Below are positions 34,060 to 46,597 of a stretch of DNA of 49,170 bases, piece after piece. Source of the DNA: an uncultured Alteromonadaceae bacterium. Its GTDB lineage: Bacteria; Pseudomonadota; Gammaproteobacteria; Enterobacterales; Alteromonadaceae. A program made the translations under genes and the position numbers. The DNA is taken from positions 1 through 49,170 of the forward strand of contig CANMXU010000033.1 of assembly GCA_947501935.1 (NCBI GenBank), written 5' to 3'. The notes under the pieces were generated by a model. It saw only the letters and a list, made by a program, of their open reading frames with translations. It was not told the origin of the DNA and made no database searches. Each line of letters begins with the position of its first letter. Position 1 is the stretch's first letter.

Positions 34060-35352
34060 CTAGCGAATAAGTTCGCCAGAATTTGTATTGTTCAGCACCG
34101 TTACTCCATTAATTATTAATGTATTTAATGGGTTAACGCCAAATTGATAACACAGTTCGGCTGGTTGGCTAATATTCCATAGGGCAAAGTCGGCATCATA
34201 GCCTAGCGCTAATTGTCCTTTAGTCTCAGACAAACCTAAGGCTTTGGCGCCAAAACAAGTCACACCTGCTAACGCTTCAACTGGCGTTAATTGAAATAAA
34301 GTACACGCCATATTTAACATTAATTGCAACGAATGTATCGGTGAAGACCCAGGGTTTGCATCGGTAGCAATCGCCATAGCAACACCATGTTTACGCAATA
34401 AGGCAATGGGCGGTACTTGAGTTTCACGTAAAAAATAAAATGCACCTGGCAATAACACCGCGGTAGTTCCAGCTGCAGACATGGCCTTAATACCTGCTTC
34501 GTCTAAAAATTCAATATGATCGGCCGACAATGCCTGATAACTTGCCGCTAATTCACTACCGCCCAAATTCGATAATTGCTCTGCGTGTACTTTAATCGGC
34601 AAAGCCAAGTTTTTCGCAGTAGTAAAAACTTGCTCAGTTTGTTGTAAATTAAACCCTATGCCTTCGCAAAAAACATCAACTGCATCAGCTAAGTTTTGTT
34701 TAGCCACTTCAGGCAGCATTTGCTGACAAACCAGTTCAATGTAGTCATCAGCGCGATCTTTATATTCAACAGGCAAGGCATGGGCACCTAAAAAAGTTCG
34801 CTTAACAGTTACAGGTAAAGCTTGTGCTAACAGCCCGGCCACCTTAAGCATTTTAACTTCGGTTTCAGTGTTTAAGCCATAACCAGACTTAATTTCTATG
34901 GTGCTAACGCCTTGTTCAAACAAAGCCGTTATTCGCGGTAAGGCCGCATCAAATAGCTCTTTTTCTGTGGCCGTGCGAGTAGCAGCAACCGTAGAAACTA
35001 TGCCGCCGCCTGCTTGGGCAATTTCTTGATAACTTGCACCTTGCAAGCGTAATTCAAATTCATTGGCTCGATTGCCGCCATAAACTAAATGAGTATGACA
35101 GTCGATTAACCCCGGCGTTAACCAACAGCCTTGGCCATCAATCACGGTAACTTTGTTAATGTCATAAGCTGGCAAGTCACTTTCAGCGCCTAACCAAGCA
35201 ATTTTACCATCAGCTATGGCTAGCGCGCCCTGCTCAATTATGCCGTAACTATTTGCGCCATCAGTCATGGTAGCTAAATTTACATTCAGCCATAAAGTTT
35301 GCCAAAGGTCGCTATTAATAGGTTTTTGTATGCTTGTTTTTTGCATAGGCAT
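34060..35352 (-). CDS. hutI: imidazolonepropionase
   Basis: This 430-residue amidohydrolase opens 4-imidazolone-5-propionate to N-formimino-glutamate, step three of histidine degradation. The metal motif DCHTHLVYGGNR is visible, as are GYGLNTETEVKMLKV, HAEQLSNLGG and ATDANPGSSP. I start it at the ATG at 35350-35352. An upstream TTG (35367) and an ATG two codons downstream (35346) are alternatives, and the family homology begins only around residue 20. It is divergent from hutC, with the HutC-type operator between them. Confidence 0.95.
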   Translation of the reverse strand: MPMQKTSIQKPINSDLWQTLWLNVNLATMTDGANSYGIIEQGALAIADGKIAWLGAESDLPAYDINKVTVIDGQGCWLTPGLIDCHTHLVYGGNRANEFELRLQGASYQEIAQAGGGIVSTVAATRTATEKELFDAALPRITALFEQGVSTIEIKSGYGLNTETEVKMLKVAGLLAQALPVTVKRTFLGAHALPVEYKDRADDYIELVCQQMLPEVAKQNLADAVDVFCEGIGFNLQQTEQVFTTAKNLALPIKVHAEQLSNLGGSELAASYQALSADHIEFLDEAGIKAMSAAGTTAVLLPGAFYFLRETQVPPIALLRKHGVAMAIATDANPGSSPIHSLQLMLNMACTLFQLTPVEALAGVTCFGAKALGLSETKGQLALGYDADFALWNISQPAELCYQFGVNPLNTLIINGVTVLNNTNSGELIR

Positions 35353-35462
35353 GAATAAGTATTCCAAAACTAAATGTCTGTTTTTACAGGTAAGGCTTAA
35401 AAATAGCTAAGCTTCTGTAAGGATATGCTGTCACTTTAGCTGATAAAAATTTATCACGCAAG

Positions 35463-35476
35463 CTTGTATATACAAG
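35463..35476. promoter_or_regulatory. HutC-type operator between hutI and hutC
   Basis: CTTGTATATACAAG is a perfect 14-bp palindrome containing TGTA-N2-TACA, the core recognised by Pseudomonas HutC. It lies 46 bp before hutC and about 110 bp before hutI, so one site can control both directions. Urocanate is the expected inducer. Confidence 0.75.
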
Positions 35477-35521
35477 TTAAATAAGTACAATGCCGATTAT
35501 AAGTTTTTACTAGGTAGCACA

Positions 35522-36223
35522 ATGACACTTCCTAAGTTTAGTCAAATTAAGCAGCATATTTGTCAACAAATAGAAGTTGGCGCTTGGCCTCAGCACAGTA
35601 AAGTGCCTTCAGAGAATGAATTAGCAGGGCAATTTAGCGTTAGCCGAATGACCGCCCGTCGAGCATTGCAAGAGCTTACCGAGCAAGGGCTGTTAGTGCG
35701 TTCACAAGGTGCAGGCACTTTTGTCGCGACCTTTAAATCACAATCGTCATTATTAGAAATTAAAAATATTGCCGAAGAAATTAGTGAACGCGGCCATCAA
35801 CACAGTTCAGTTTTGCATCAGCTTAAAACAATAAATGTTGATGCTGAAATGGCGATTTTACTGAACGTAAAACAAGACACCCAAGTGTTCTATAGTGAAA
35901 TTTTGCACTTTGAAAATGATCAAGCAATTCAACTAGAACAGCGTTTTGTAAACAGCGTTTTAGTACCCGAATATAACCAACAAGACTTCAGCGTGATCAC
36001 CCCACACGAGTATCTGTCGATGGTGGCACCTTTAACTGAAGCAACCCATGAAGTAGAAGCCATTTTAGCTTCGGCGGAATTAGCCATACAATTTGGTATA
36101 AAAGCACCAACGGCGTGTTTACAAGTGAAACGCCGTACTTGGTCAAGTCAAGGCGTGGTCAGTTTTGCCATATTAACATCGCCAGGCGACAAGTATCGCT
36201 TGGGCAGCCATTTAGTTTTTTAA
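35522..36223 (+). CDS. hutC: histidine utilisation repressor HutC (GntR/UTRA)
   Basis: This 233-residue protein has an N-terminal GntR winged helix (KVPSENELAGQFSVSRMTAR, then RALQELTEQGLLVRSQGAGT) and a C-terminal UTRA ligand domain (about 80-230). HutC binds hut promoters and is released by urocanate. It lies at the head of hutC-hutU-hutH (22 bp to hutU) and shares its control region with hutI, so it should autoregulate. The start follows AGG in TAGGTAGCACA. Confidence 0.93.
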   Translation: MTLPKFSQIKQHICQQIEVGAWPQHSKVPSENELAGQFSVSRMTARRALQELTEQGLLVRSQGAGTFVATFKSQSSLLEIKNIAEEISERGHQHSSVLHQLKTINVDAEMAILLNVKQDTQVFYSEILHFENDQAIQLEQRFVNSVLVPEYNQQDFSVITPHEYLSMVAPLTEATHEVEAILASAELAIQFGIKAPTACLQVKRRTWSSQGVVSFAILTSPGDKYRLGSHLVF

Positions 36224-36245
36224 AAACAGATTTGAGGAGACAGTT

Positions 36246-37976
36246 ATGACTACTGCTGAGCAAGTAAATAACAGCCGTTTTGATGCTAACAGAATTATTC
36301 GCGCGCCACGTGGCAATAAAATCACCGCTAAAAGCTGGTTAACAGAAGCCGCCAAACGCATGCTAATGAACAACCTAGATGCTGAAGTGGCTGAACATCC
36401 GCAATCTTTAGTAGTTTATGGTGGCATTGGCCGCGCAGCTCGTAACTGGGCCTGTTATGACAAAATAATCGAAACCCTTGACCGTTTAGAAGATGACGAA
36501 ACCTTAATGGTGCAATCGGGCAAACCGGTAGGCGTATTTAAAACTCATGCTGATGCACCGCGCGTACTTATTGCCAATTCAAACCTAGTACCTAACTGGG
36601 GCACTTGGGAACATTTTAATGAGCTCGATAAAAAGGGCTTGATGATGTACGGACAAATGACCGCCGGCTCTTGGATTTACATTGGCTCACAAGGCATAGT
36701 GCAAGGAACCTATGAAACCTTTGTCGCTATGGCTAAGCAACATTTTAATGGTATCGCCAAGGGTAAGTGGGTACTTACTGGCGGTTTAGGCGGTATGGGT
36801 GGTGCACAACCATTAGCGGCTACTATGGCTGGTTTTTGTGCCTTAGTTGTTGAGTGTGACGAATCACGTATCGATTTTCGCTTAAAAACCCGCTATGTCG
36901 ATAAAAAAGCCACTGACCTTGAGCAAGCACTTGCAATGATAAATGACGCAACAGCTAAAGGTGAAGTTATTTCTGTTGGCCTACTTGGCAATGCTGCTGA
37001 TGTTTTTCCAGGATTAGTAAAGCGCGGTATTACCCCTGATGTGGTGACCGATCAAACTTCTGCACACGACCCATTAAATGGCTATTTACCACAAGGTTGG
37101 ACCATGGAACATGCCGCCAAAATGCGTAAAAGTGATGAAGCCGCCGTGGTAAAAGCCGCCAAAAAATCAATGGCTGTGCAAGTACAAGCTATGCTTGATT
37201 TACAAACCGCAGGCGCAGCAACTACAGATTACGGTAATAACATTCGACAAATGGCGCTTGAAGAAGGTGTTAGCAATGCCTTTGATTTCCCTGGTTTTGT
37301 ACCGGCGTATGTTCGTCCTTTATTTTGTGAAGGTATTGGCCCATTTCGTTGGGTGGCACTTTCTGGCGACCCTGAAGATATTTATAAAACCGATGCTAAA
37401 GTAAAAGAGCTTATTCCTGATAATCCACACTTACATAACTGGCTTGATATGGCACGCGAGCGTATAGACTTTCAAGGTTTACCCGCCCGTATTTGTTGGG
37501 TTGGTTTAAAAGACCGTGCTCGCCTCGCTTTAGCTTTTAATGAAATGGTAAAAAGCGGCGAACTTTCAGCGCCGGTAGTTATTGGCCGTGATCATTTAGA
37601 CTCAGGCTCAGTCGCCTCACCAAACCGTGAAACCGAAAGCATGCTTGACGGCTCTGATGCTGTTTCTGACTGGCCATTATTAAATGCACTGCTATCTACT
37701 TCTAGTGGCGCAACTTGGGTGAGTTTACATCACGGTGGCGGCGTCGGTATGGGCTTTAGTCAACATTCAGGCGTGGTTATTGTTGCTGATGGCACCGATG
37801 CCGCAGCTAAACGTATAGGTAGAGTTTTATGGAACGACCCTGCCACAGGCGTAATGCGCCACGCCGATGCCGGTTACGACATCGCGGTAAACTGCGCACA
37901 AGAACAACAACTAGACTTACCTATGATCGACGGCGCTAATGGCGACACTCGCTCAAATTGCCAAGCAGGACAATAA
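36246..37976 (+). CDS. hutU: urocanate hydratase
   Basis: This 576-residue NAD-dependent enzyme converts urocanate to 4-imidazolone-5-propionate. The family start (RIIRAPRGNKITAKSW), the glycine-rich VLTGGLGGMGGAQPLAA, and the C-terminal SLHHGGGVGMGFSQHSG and RVLWNDPATGVMRHADAGYD are all present. It is slightly longer than the common 555-residue form. GAGGAGA precedes the ATG. It sits between hutC and hutH; hutH begins one base after its stop, indicating one operon with coupled translation. Confidence 0.97.
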   Translation: MTTAEQVNNSRFDANRIIRAPRGNKITAKSWLTEAAKRMLMNNLDAEVAEHPQSLVVYGGIGRAARNWACYDKIIETLDRLEDDETLMVQSGKPVGVFKTHADAPRVLIANSNLVPNWGTWEHFNELDKKGLMMYGQMTAGSWIYIGSQGIVQGTYETFVAMAKQHFNGIAKGKWVLTGGLGGMGGAQPLAATMAGFCALVVECDESRIDFRLKTRYVDKKATDLEQALAMINDATAKGEVISVGLLGNAADVFPGLVKRGITPDVVTDQTSAHDPLNGYLPQGWTMEHAAKMRKSDEAAVVKAAKKSMAVQVQAMLDLQTAGAATTDYGNNIRQMALEEGVSNAFDFPGFVPAYVRPLFCEGIGPFRWVALSGDPEDIYKTDAKVKELIPDNPHLHNWLDMARERIDFQGLPARICWVGLKDRARLALAFNEMVKSGELSAPVVIGRDHLDSGSVASPNRETESMLDGSDAVSDWPLLNALLSTSSGATWVSLHHGGGVGMGFSQHSGVVIVADGTDAAAKRIGRVLWNDPATGVMRHADAGYDIAVNCAQEQQLDLPMIDGANGDTRSNCQAGQ

Positions 37977-37977
37977 C

Positions 37978-39522
37978 ATGACACAAGCTAATCAAATTGA
38001 CATTATTCCCGGAAAGCTAAGCTTAGCGACACTGCGCAAGGTCACCAAAAATGAAGGCCTGCATTATAAATTAGCTGAAAGTGCTTTTGATGAAATTAAT
38101 AAAAGCGCCGAAGCCGTTCAACAAGTGATCCGTGAAGACCGCGTGGTTTATGGCATTAATACCGGTTTTGGCTTATTAGCCAGCACCCGCATTAAAAATG
38201 ACGAACTCGAATTATTGCAACGTTCAATTGTACTTTCCCATTCAGCAGGCTTTGGTGAATACATGGACGACGCCACCGTACGTTTGATGATGGTATTAAA
38301 AATTAATTCACTATCGCGTGGTTTTTCAGGCATTCGGTTAAGCGTTATTCAAACTTTAATTAAACTGCTTAACGCACAAGTATACCCTTGTGTACCGAAA
38401 AAAGGTTCAGTAGGCGCATCGGGCGATTTAGCACCACTTTCTCATATGGTATTGCCATTATTAGCTGAAGGTGAAATGCGCCATAATGGCGAAATAATGC
38501 CAGCCCTACAAGGGTTAAAAATAGCGGGCATTGAGCCGTTAACTTTAGCCGCCAAAGAAGGTTTAGCCTTATTAAACGGCACGCAAGCGTCTACCGCATT
38601 TTCTTTAGAAGGGTTATTTCACGCTGAAGATTTATATGCCGCCGGCGTAACCATTGGCGCAATGTCGGTAGAAGCAGCAAAAGGTAGTCGAGCTCCATTT
38701 GATGACAGAGTGCACCAAGTACGTGGTCAAAAAGGGCAAATAGATGCCGCAATGGCTTATCGTCATATTTTAGATGTTGACTCAGAAATTGGTGAGTCGC
38801 ATGTTGACTGCGAAAAAGTACAAGACCCATATTCACTGCGCTGCCAGCCACAAGTTATGGGCGCTTGCCTACAACAAATTCGCCAAGCCGCAGAAGTTTT
38901 ACACATTGAAGCCAATGGCGTTACTGACAACCCATTAGTGTTTGCTAATGAAGGTGACTTTATTTCAGCCGGTAATTTTCACGCAGAACCTGTTGCTATG
39001 GCTGCTGATAATTTAGCCTTAGCCATTGCTGAAATTGGTGCCTTGTCTGAGCGACGCATGGCGTTATTAATTGATGCGAGTTTAAGTAAATTACCGCCAT
39101 TTTTAGTAGATAATGGCGGCGTGAACTCGGGCTTTATGATCGCGCAAGTGACCTCTGCCGCATTAGCTTCAGAAAATAAAAGCTTAGCGCACCCAGCTTC
39201 CGTTGATAGCTTACCAACATCAGCCAACCAAGAAGACCATGTTTCTATGGCTACCTTTGCTGGTCGTCGTTTAAAAGACATGAACGAGAATACCAATGGC
39301 GTATTAGCGGTAGAGTATTTAGCTGCGGCACAAGGTTTAGACTTTCGAGCACCATTAAAAGCGGCTGATAAAATTGAGCAAGCCAAAGCCCTATTACGCG
39401 CTAAAGTGAGCTTTTACGATAAAGATCGCTACTTTGCCCCAGATATGGTTGCAGCTTCTAACATCATTTCAACAGGTGTATTGAATACTTTAATGCCAGA
39501 GCAGTTACTACCAAGCTTGTAA
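37978..39522 (+). CDS. hutH: histidine ammonia-lyase
   Basis: This 514-residue enzyme removes ammonia from L-histidine to give urocanate. The MIO cofactor forms from A147-S148-G149 in GSVGASGDLAPLSHM. Other active-site motifs are YGINTGFGLLAST, LLNGTQASTAFSLEG and SLPTSANQEDHVSMA. The start is the ATG at 37978, one base after the hutU stop with AGGAC upstream, not the in-frame ATG 39 bases earlier inside hutU. It is the last gene of hutC-hutU-hutH and ends at a terminator. A hutG gene is not in the window. Confidence 0.97.
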   Translation: MTQANQIDIIPGKLSLATLRKVTKNEGLHYKLAESAFDEINKSAEAVQQVIREDRVVYGINTGFGLLASTRIKNDELELLQRSIVLSHSAGFGEYMDDATVRLMMVLKINSLSRGFSGIRLSVIQTLIKLLNAQVYPCVPKKGSVGASGDLAPLSHMVLPLLAEGEMRHNGEIMPALQGLKIAGIEPLTLAAKEGLALLNGTQASTAFSLEGLFHAEDLYAAGVTIGAMSVEAAKGSRAPFDDRVHQVRGQKGQIDAAMAYRHILDVDSEIGESHVDCEKVQDPYSLRCQPQVMGACLQQIRQAAEVLHIEANGVTDNPLVFANEGDFISAGNFHAEPVAMAADNLALAIAEIGALSERRMALLIDASLSKLPPFLVDNGGVNSGFMIAQVTSAALASENKSLAHPASVDSLPTSANQEDHVSMATFAGRRLKDMNENTNGVLAVEYLAAAQGLDFRAPLKAADKIEQAKALLRAKVSFYDKDRYFAPDMVAASNIISTGVLNTLMPEQLLPSL

Positions 39523-39569
39523 GTCTTAATAAAAGATTCAGACTCAACATTCATAATTAAAAGCAATAC

Positions 39570-39602
39570 GCCCTTTTTCTTTATTGATTAAGGGCTTTTT
39601 TA
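39570..39602 (+). terminator. rho-independent terminator of the hutCUH operon
   Basis: Arms GCCCTT (39570-39575) and AAGGGC (39590-39595) around a 14-nt loop, then a run of T. Confidence 0.8.
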
Positions 39603-39665
39603 TCTGGGTATTTAAAACGTATCACTTGCCGCTATCCCTTTAAAATACTAGCCTGTCATATGAGT

Positions 39666-39687
39666 GTCGTTATAATGACGTTATAAA
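39666..39687 (+). promoter_or_regulatory. -10 element and tandem 11-mer upstream of the XRE gene
   Basis: Two adjacent 11-mers, GTCGTTATAAT and GACGTTATAAA, precede the regulator gene. The first contains a perfect TATAAT (39671-39676). No good -35 is seen, and the repeat may be an autoregulatory operator that overlaps the promoter. Confidence 0.4.
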
Positions 39688-39754
39688 TTCATCGCATCAC
39701 TACGCTTTTTAGAACACTGTGACATTTGAAACAGCAAATATATTGGAGAGAATT

Positions 39755-40459
39755 TTGAATACCGCTTCTAACCCCATTTCGCCAGAGCGCGTAAAATATT
39801 ATCGAAAAGACAATGGCTGGTCACAAGATGTTTTAGCAAGAGTTTCAGGCCTAAGTCTTCGTACTATTCAGCGTGTTGAAAAAGACGGTAGCAGCTCAGT
39901 TGAAACTCAACTTGCCTTAGCCGCGGCATTTAACGTGACTCAAAAAGTATTATTTCCTGTTTCATCTAACCTAGAGGTTCATTGGAAAAGGAAAATCATT
40001 ATGCAAAATTTATTAGCCATTATTGTCGTTGCTGGCGCTATCGCGATGTTAGTTATACTTGGCGCTCAGCTATCATCATTTATTGATTGGGCAAGTGTCT
40101 TGTACTTGGTGCTTTTTATTTACGCTTGCACGGTTGTCGCCTTCGGTGCGCAAGGCTTGATAAAGTCCATAACCGGATTACGCTATTTATTTAGTCAAGA
40201 TATCAATACTTCACCAGCAACACAGTACTTATCAGCTATCCTAAAAAAACAAATCATCTTTGCTTACGGTGGCGCACTAATTGGTTTATTAATAGGAAGT
40301 ATTGCCATACATACCAATGTGTCTGAAAGTATTGTTTTTCATCGCGCTTATGCGGTTAATTTATTAGTACTTTTTTATGCCGCAATATTTTCAGAGGCAC
40401 TGTTGCGGCCTTTAACGGCAAAGCTAGACAGTAGAGACATCGCGCAAACTAGTCATTAA
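39755..40459 (+). CDS. XRE-family regulator with C-terminal membrane domain
   Basis: This protein of about 234 residues has a helix-turn-helix of the Cro/C1 type (RVKYYRKDNGWSQDVLARVS, then GLSLRTIQRVEKDG) followed by four predicted membrane helices. The best start is the TTG at 39755, with GGAGAG just upstream. A GTG at 39719 would add 12 residues. Membrane-tethered XRE proteins of this shape occur in marine gammaproteobacteria; the signal and targets are unknown. It is monocistronic, with a tandem repeat over its promoter. Confidence 0.75.
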   Translation: MNTASNPISPERVKYYRKDNGWSQDVLARVSGLSLRTIQRVEKDGSSSVETQLALAAAFNVTQKVLFPVSSNLEVHWKRKIIMQNLLAIIVVAGAIAMLVILGAQLSSFIDWASVLYLVLFIYACTVVAFGAQGLIKSITGLRYLFSQDINTSPATQYLSAILKKQIIFAYGGALIGLLIGSIAIHTNVSESIVFHRAYAVNLLVLFYAAIFSEALLRPLTAKLDSRDIAQTSH

Positions 40460-40476
40460 TCAATTTAAGTAATTAA

Positions 40477-40515
40477 AAAAGCCAGCGTTCTTTATAAAAG
40501 AAGGCTGGCTTTACT
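40477..40515. terminator. bidirectional rho-independent terminator
   Basis: GCCAGC (40481-40486) pairs with GCTGGC (40504-40509), extended inside by TTCTTT/AAAGAA, with A- and T-runs outside. It serves the XRE gene and hemE, which converge. Confidence 0.87.
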
Positions 40516-40550
40516 ATTTATAACGCGTTAATCGTTACTTATCGTGCTGC

Positions 40551-41618
40551 TTATTTATGATAAGGCTTACTTAAACGATGGACTGAGTCAATAAAGTGAC
40601 CTGCGTGCTCTGGGTCTACATCAGGGTGAATACCATGACCTAAGTTAAATACATGGCCTGTACCGCCTTCGCCAAAACCGGCAAGAATTTTAGAAACTTC
40701 TTGTTCAATGCGCGGCTTAGGCGCATAAAGCATTGATGGGTCCATGTTGCCTTGTAGGGCTACTTTGTCGCCGATGCGTGCTTTGGCATTTTCAATATCA
40801 ATAGTCCAATCAAGACCTACTGCGTCACAACCTGTGGCGGCAATATCTTCTAACCACATGCCACCATTTTTGGTGAACAAGGTTACTGGTACTTGGCGGC
40901 CTTCATTATGACGGGTTAAACCGTCAACAATTTTGTGCATGTACTGTAATGAAAATTCTTTATAATCGCGTGGTGATAAAACCCCACCCCAAGTATCAAA
41001 TACCATTACTGATTGCGCACCAGCAGCGATTTGAGCGTTTAAATAAGAAATAACAGAATCTGCTAACTTATCTAATAATAAGTGTAAGGTTTGCGGTTCA
41101 GCAAACATCATCTTTTTAATTTTGGTGAAACCTTTTGAACTGCCACCTTCAATCATATAAGTGGCTAATGTCCATGGGCTACCAGAAAAACCAATCAGCG
41201 GCACTTCGCCTTTTAATTCTTTACGAATAGTACGCACAGCATTCATTACATATTGTAATTCGCCTTCAGGGTCTGGAATGCCAATTTTATCAACATCAGC
41301 TTTACAGGTAATAGGACGTTGAAATTTTGGACCTTCACCGGTTTCAAAATAAAGCCCTAAGCCCATAGCGTCTGGAATAGTTAAAATGTCACTAAATAAA
41401 ATAGCAGCATCAAGAGGAAAACGACGTAACGGCTGAATGGTTACTTCACAAGCAAGGTCGGCATCACGGCACACTGACATGAAATCACCAGCGTCTTTAC
41501 GCACTGCACGGTACTCTGGTAAATAACGTCCGGCTTGTCTCATCATCCATACAGGGGTGTAATCTACTGGTTGACGTAACAAAGCACGTAAATAATTGTC
41601 GTTTTTTAATTCAGTCAC
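40551..41618 (-). CDS. hemE: uroporphyrinogen decarboxylase
   Basis: This 355-residue enzyme decarboxylates uroporphyrinogen III to coproporphyrinogen III in haem synthesis. It aligns from its first residue with E. coli HemE when started at the GTG at 41616-41618 (TELKNDNYLRALLRQPVDYT), which has GAGGAAAA upstream. An in-frame ATG ten codons earlier overlaps that site and is less likely. Motifs are WMMRQAGRYLPEYR, DAAILFSDILTIPDAMG, GFSGSPWTLATYM and LGHGIHPDVDPEHAG. It is monocistronic. Confidence 0.97.
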   Translation of the reverse strand: MTELKNDNYLRALLRQPVDYTPVWMMRQAGRYLPEYRAVRKDAGDFMSVCRDADLACEVTIQPLRRFPLDAAILFSDILTIPDAMGLGLYFETGEGPKFQRPITCKADVDKIGIPDPEGELQYVMNAVRTIRKELKGEVPLIGFSGSPWTLATYMIEGGSSKGFTKIKKMMFAEPQTLHLLLDKLADSVISYLNAQIAAGAQSVMVFDTWGGVLSPRDYKEFSLQYMHKIVDGLTRHNEGRQVPVTLFTKNGGMWLEDIAATGCDAVGLDWTIDIENAKARIGDKVALQGNMDPSMLYAPKPRIEQEVSKILAGFGEGGTGHVFNLGHGIHPDVDPEHAGHFIDSVHRLSKPYHK

Positions 41619-41833
41619 TAAGTTTTCCTCATAATTTTTATGCCGCACATTCTATCACCGCCCTAAATCAGGATCTATGACTCAAATCAATTCTCTGCAA
41701 GCAATTTATTTTCAATTGCCGAATAAATATTCAATTTTATAAATCAAATCATTAATCAGTCACTTACAAAACTTTACATAGCAAGTATTGATTATACGAA
41801 AAAAATCGTCGAGTTTATGCTCTATTAAAGTTG

Positions 41834-41862
41834 TTGCATGGTAAAAGTCCCTTTGCTATAAA
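41834..41862 (+). promoter_or_regulatory. sigma-70 promoter without a downstream gene
   Basis: TTGCAT (41834-41839), exact 17-bp spacer, TATAAA (41857-41862). It points right, away from hemE, into a stretch with no reading frame that ends in a strong terminator at 41950-41975. Confidence 0.6.
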
Positions 41863-41868
41863 TTACCC

Positions 41869-41976
41869 CGCGCAACACAATAACAATAATAAAAACAACA
41901 AATAATTAATAAGAAGCTTGTATAACAAGCCCATACAGCGAGCATTTCAGCCTTACCTTTTGGTAAGGCTTTTTTA
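41869..41976 (+). ncRNA. candidate small RNA of about 108 nt
   Basis: The predicted transcript begins about seven bases after TATAAA and ends at a perfect rho-independent terminator (GCCTTACC-TTTT-GGTAAGGC, then T6, 41950-41975). No ATG-led frame lies between. The first half is A-rich and unpaired, with repeated ARN-like triplets (for example AACAATAATAAAAACAACAA) of the sort bound by the distal face of Hfq. A small hairpin GCTTGT-ATA-ACAAGC (41914-41928) follows. I do not recognise a known RNA family. The alternative is a short leader or an untranslated relic. Confidence 0.5.
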
Positions 41977-42077
41977 TTTCTACAGCTATATTTTTAACTA
42001 TCCGATTATCAATCTGTTCGTCTTTTTTTAAATACATAAGCGCTATAAAACTGACTAAAATCTTGTCTAACCTGCAT

Positions 42078-42109
42078 AAAAAAGCGAGTTTACATTACTG
42101 TAAACTCGC
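42078..42109 (-). terminator. rho-independent terminator of the 1244-aa protein gene
   Basis: Perfect 11-bp arms GCGAGTTTACA (42084-42094) and TGTAAACTCGC (42099-42109). The T-run is on the minus strand (plus A-run at 42078-42083). Confidence 0.9.
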
Positions 42110-42158
42110 TCGATATTTTAAATAAGTGACTTAGTTTAACTGCACTAAATTATCGATA

Positions 42159-45893
<3,735 letters not shown>

Positions 45894-46597
45894 AGTGTGC
45901 GAATACCTCTTATAAGTTCGACTATATGAGCTACTGCGTTCCTGATTAACAGGTTTAGTTTTTTATATATTTTCACAGTAACTAACTTAAAGAGTGCTTC
46001 AAATTTCAAAACCGTAATAACAAAATAATTTAATCTTTTTATTACAGCCCTTATTCAGTAAAGCTTTGCTAACATCATCCTTTGGTAATCGCTTACATTT
46101 CATACCTAATCGTTAGACGAAAAAAGTTTTTAAATTTATTTTTTAAGACTAAGCCTATGAAATTAGTGCTTTCTTTATCAAGTATAAATACAAGCCGAAA
46201 AATTATATTTGTGGCTTTGCCAAACTCACTCCTCTTTATTAATAGACAAGCTGTAATTGAAACAATTTTTAGAATAGCTACCAACGAGTAGACTTTTAAA
46301 TACTTGTTTATTGGCCTTGTCACTTGCCAAAGCGTGTAATTTGCAAACAGTAAAGGACTACACCAGCTAGTGAGTAACCACTAGACATTAAATCACAATA
46401 TTGACGACATGAACGCACAATCATTACTCACAATATTGCATGGAAAAGCTTACCGCCGAGGCAAATAACCTCTCAATAACTTTGCTAGAAAGAGTTGAGA
46501 ACCAAAAAATTAAAATAGCTTATGTCAGCATTTGAACGCAAAGGAAAAGCGTTGCAGTGACGGCCTAAAAAGCAACTTATTTAAAAGAGGATAACAA
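45894..46597. promoter_or_regulatory. divergent control region of the lipoprotein and sulfatase genes
   Basis: This is about 700 bp between the two divergent genes. Overlapping frames near 46082-46323 show no family similarity or good ribosome-binding site and are not called. The region has an operator-like palindrome at 46084-46097, AGAGG sites in front of both genes, and otherwise A+T-rich sequence. Confidence 0.5.
46084..46097. promoter_or_regulatory. LacI-type operator-like palindrome
   Basis: GGTAATCGCTTACA (complement TGTAAGCGATTACC) fits TAAnCGnTTA-type operators of LacI-family sugar regulators, with central CG and imperfect outer bases. Its position between divergent polysaccharide genes fits substrate control. 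No LacI-family gene is in the window. Confidence 0.4.

Noticed and set aside
46082..46323. Overlapping 69- and 76-codon frames on opposite strands
   Set aside because: No recognisable similarity, no convincing ribosome-binding site, and A+T-rich intergenic context; most likely chance frames.
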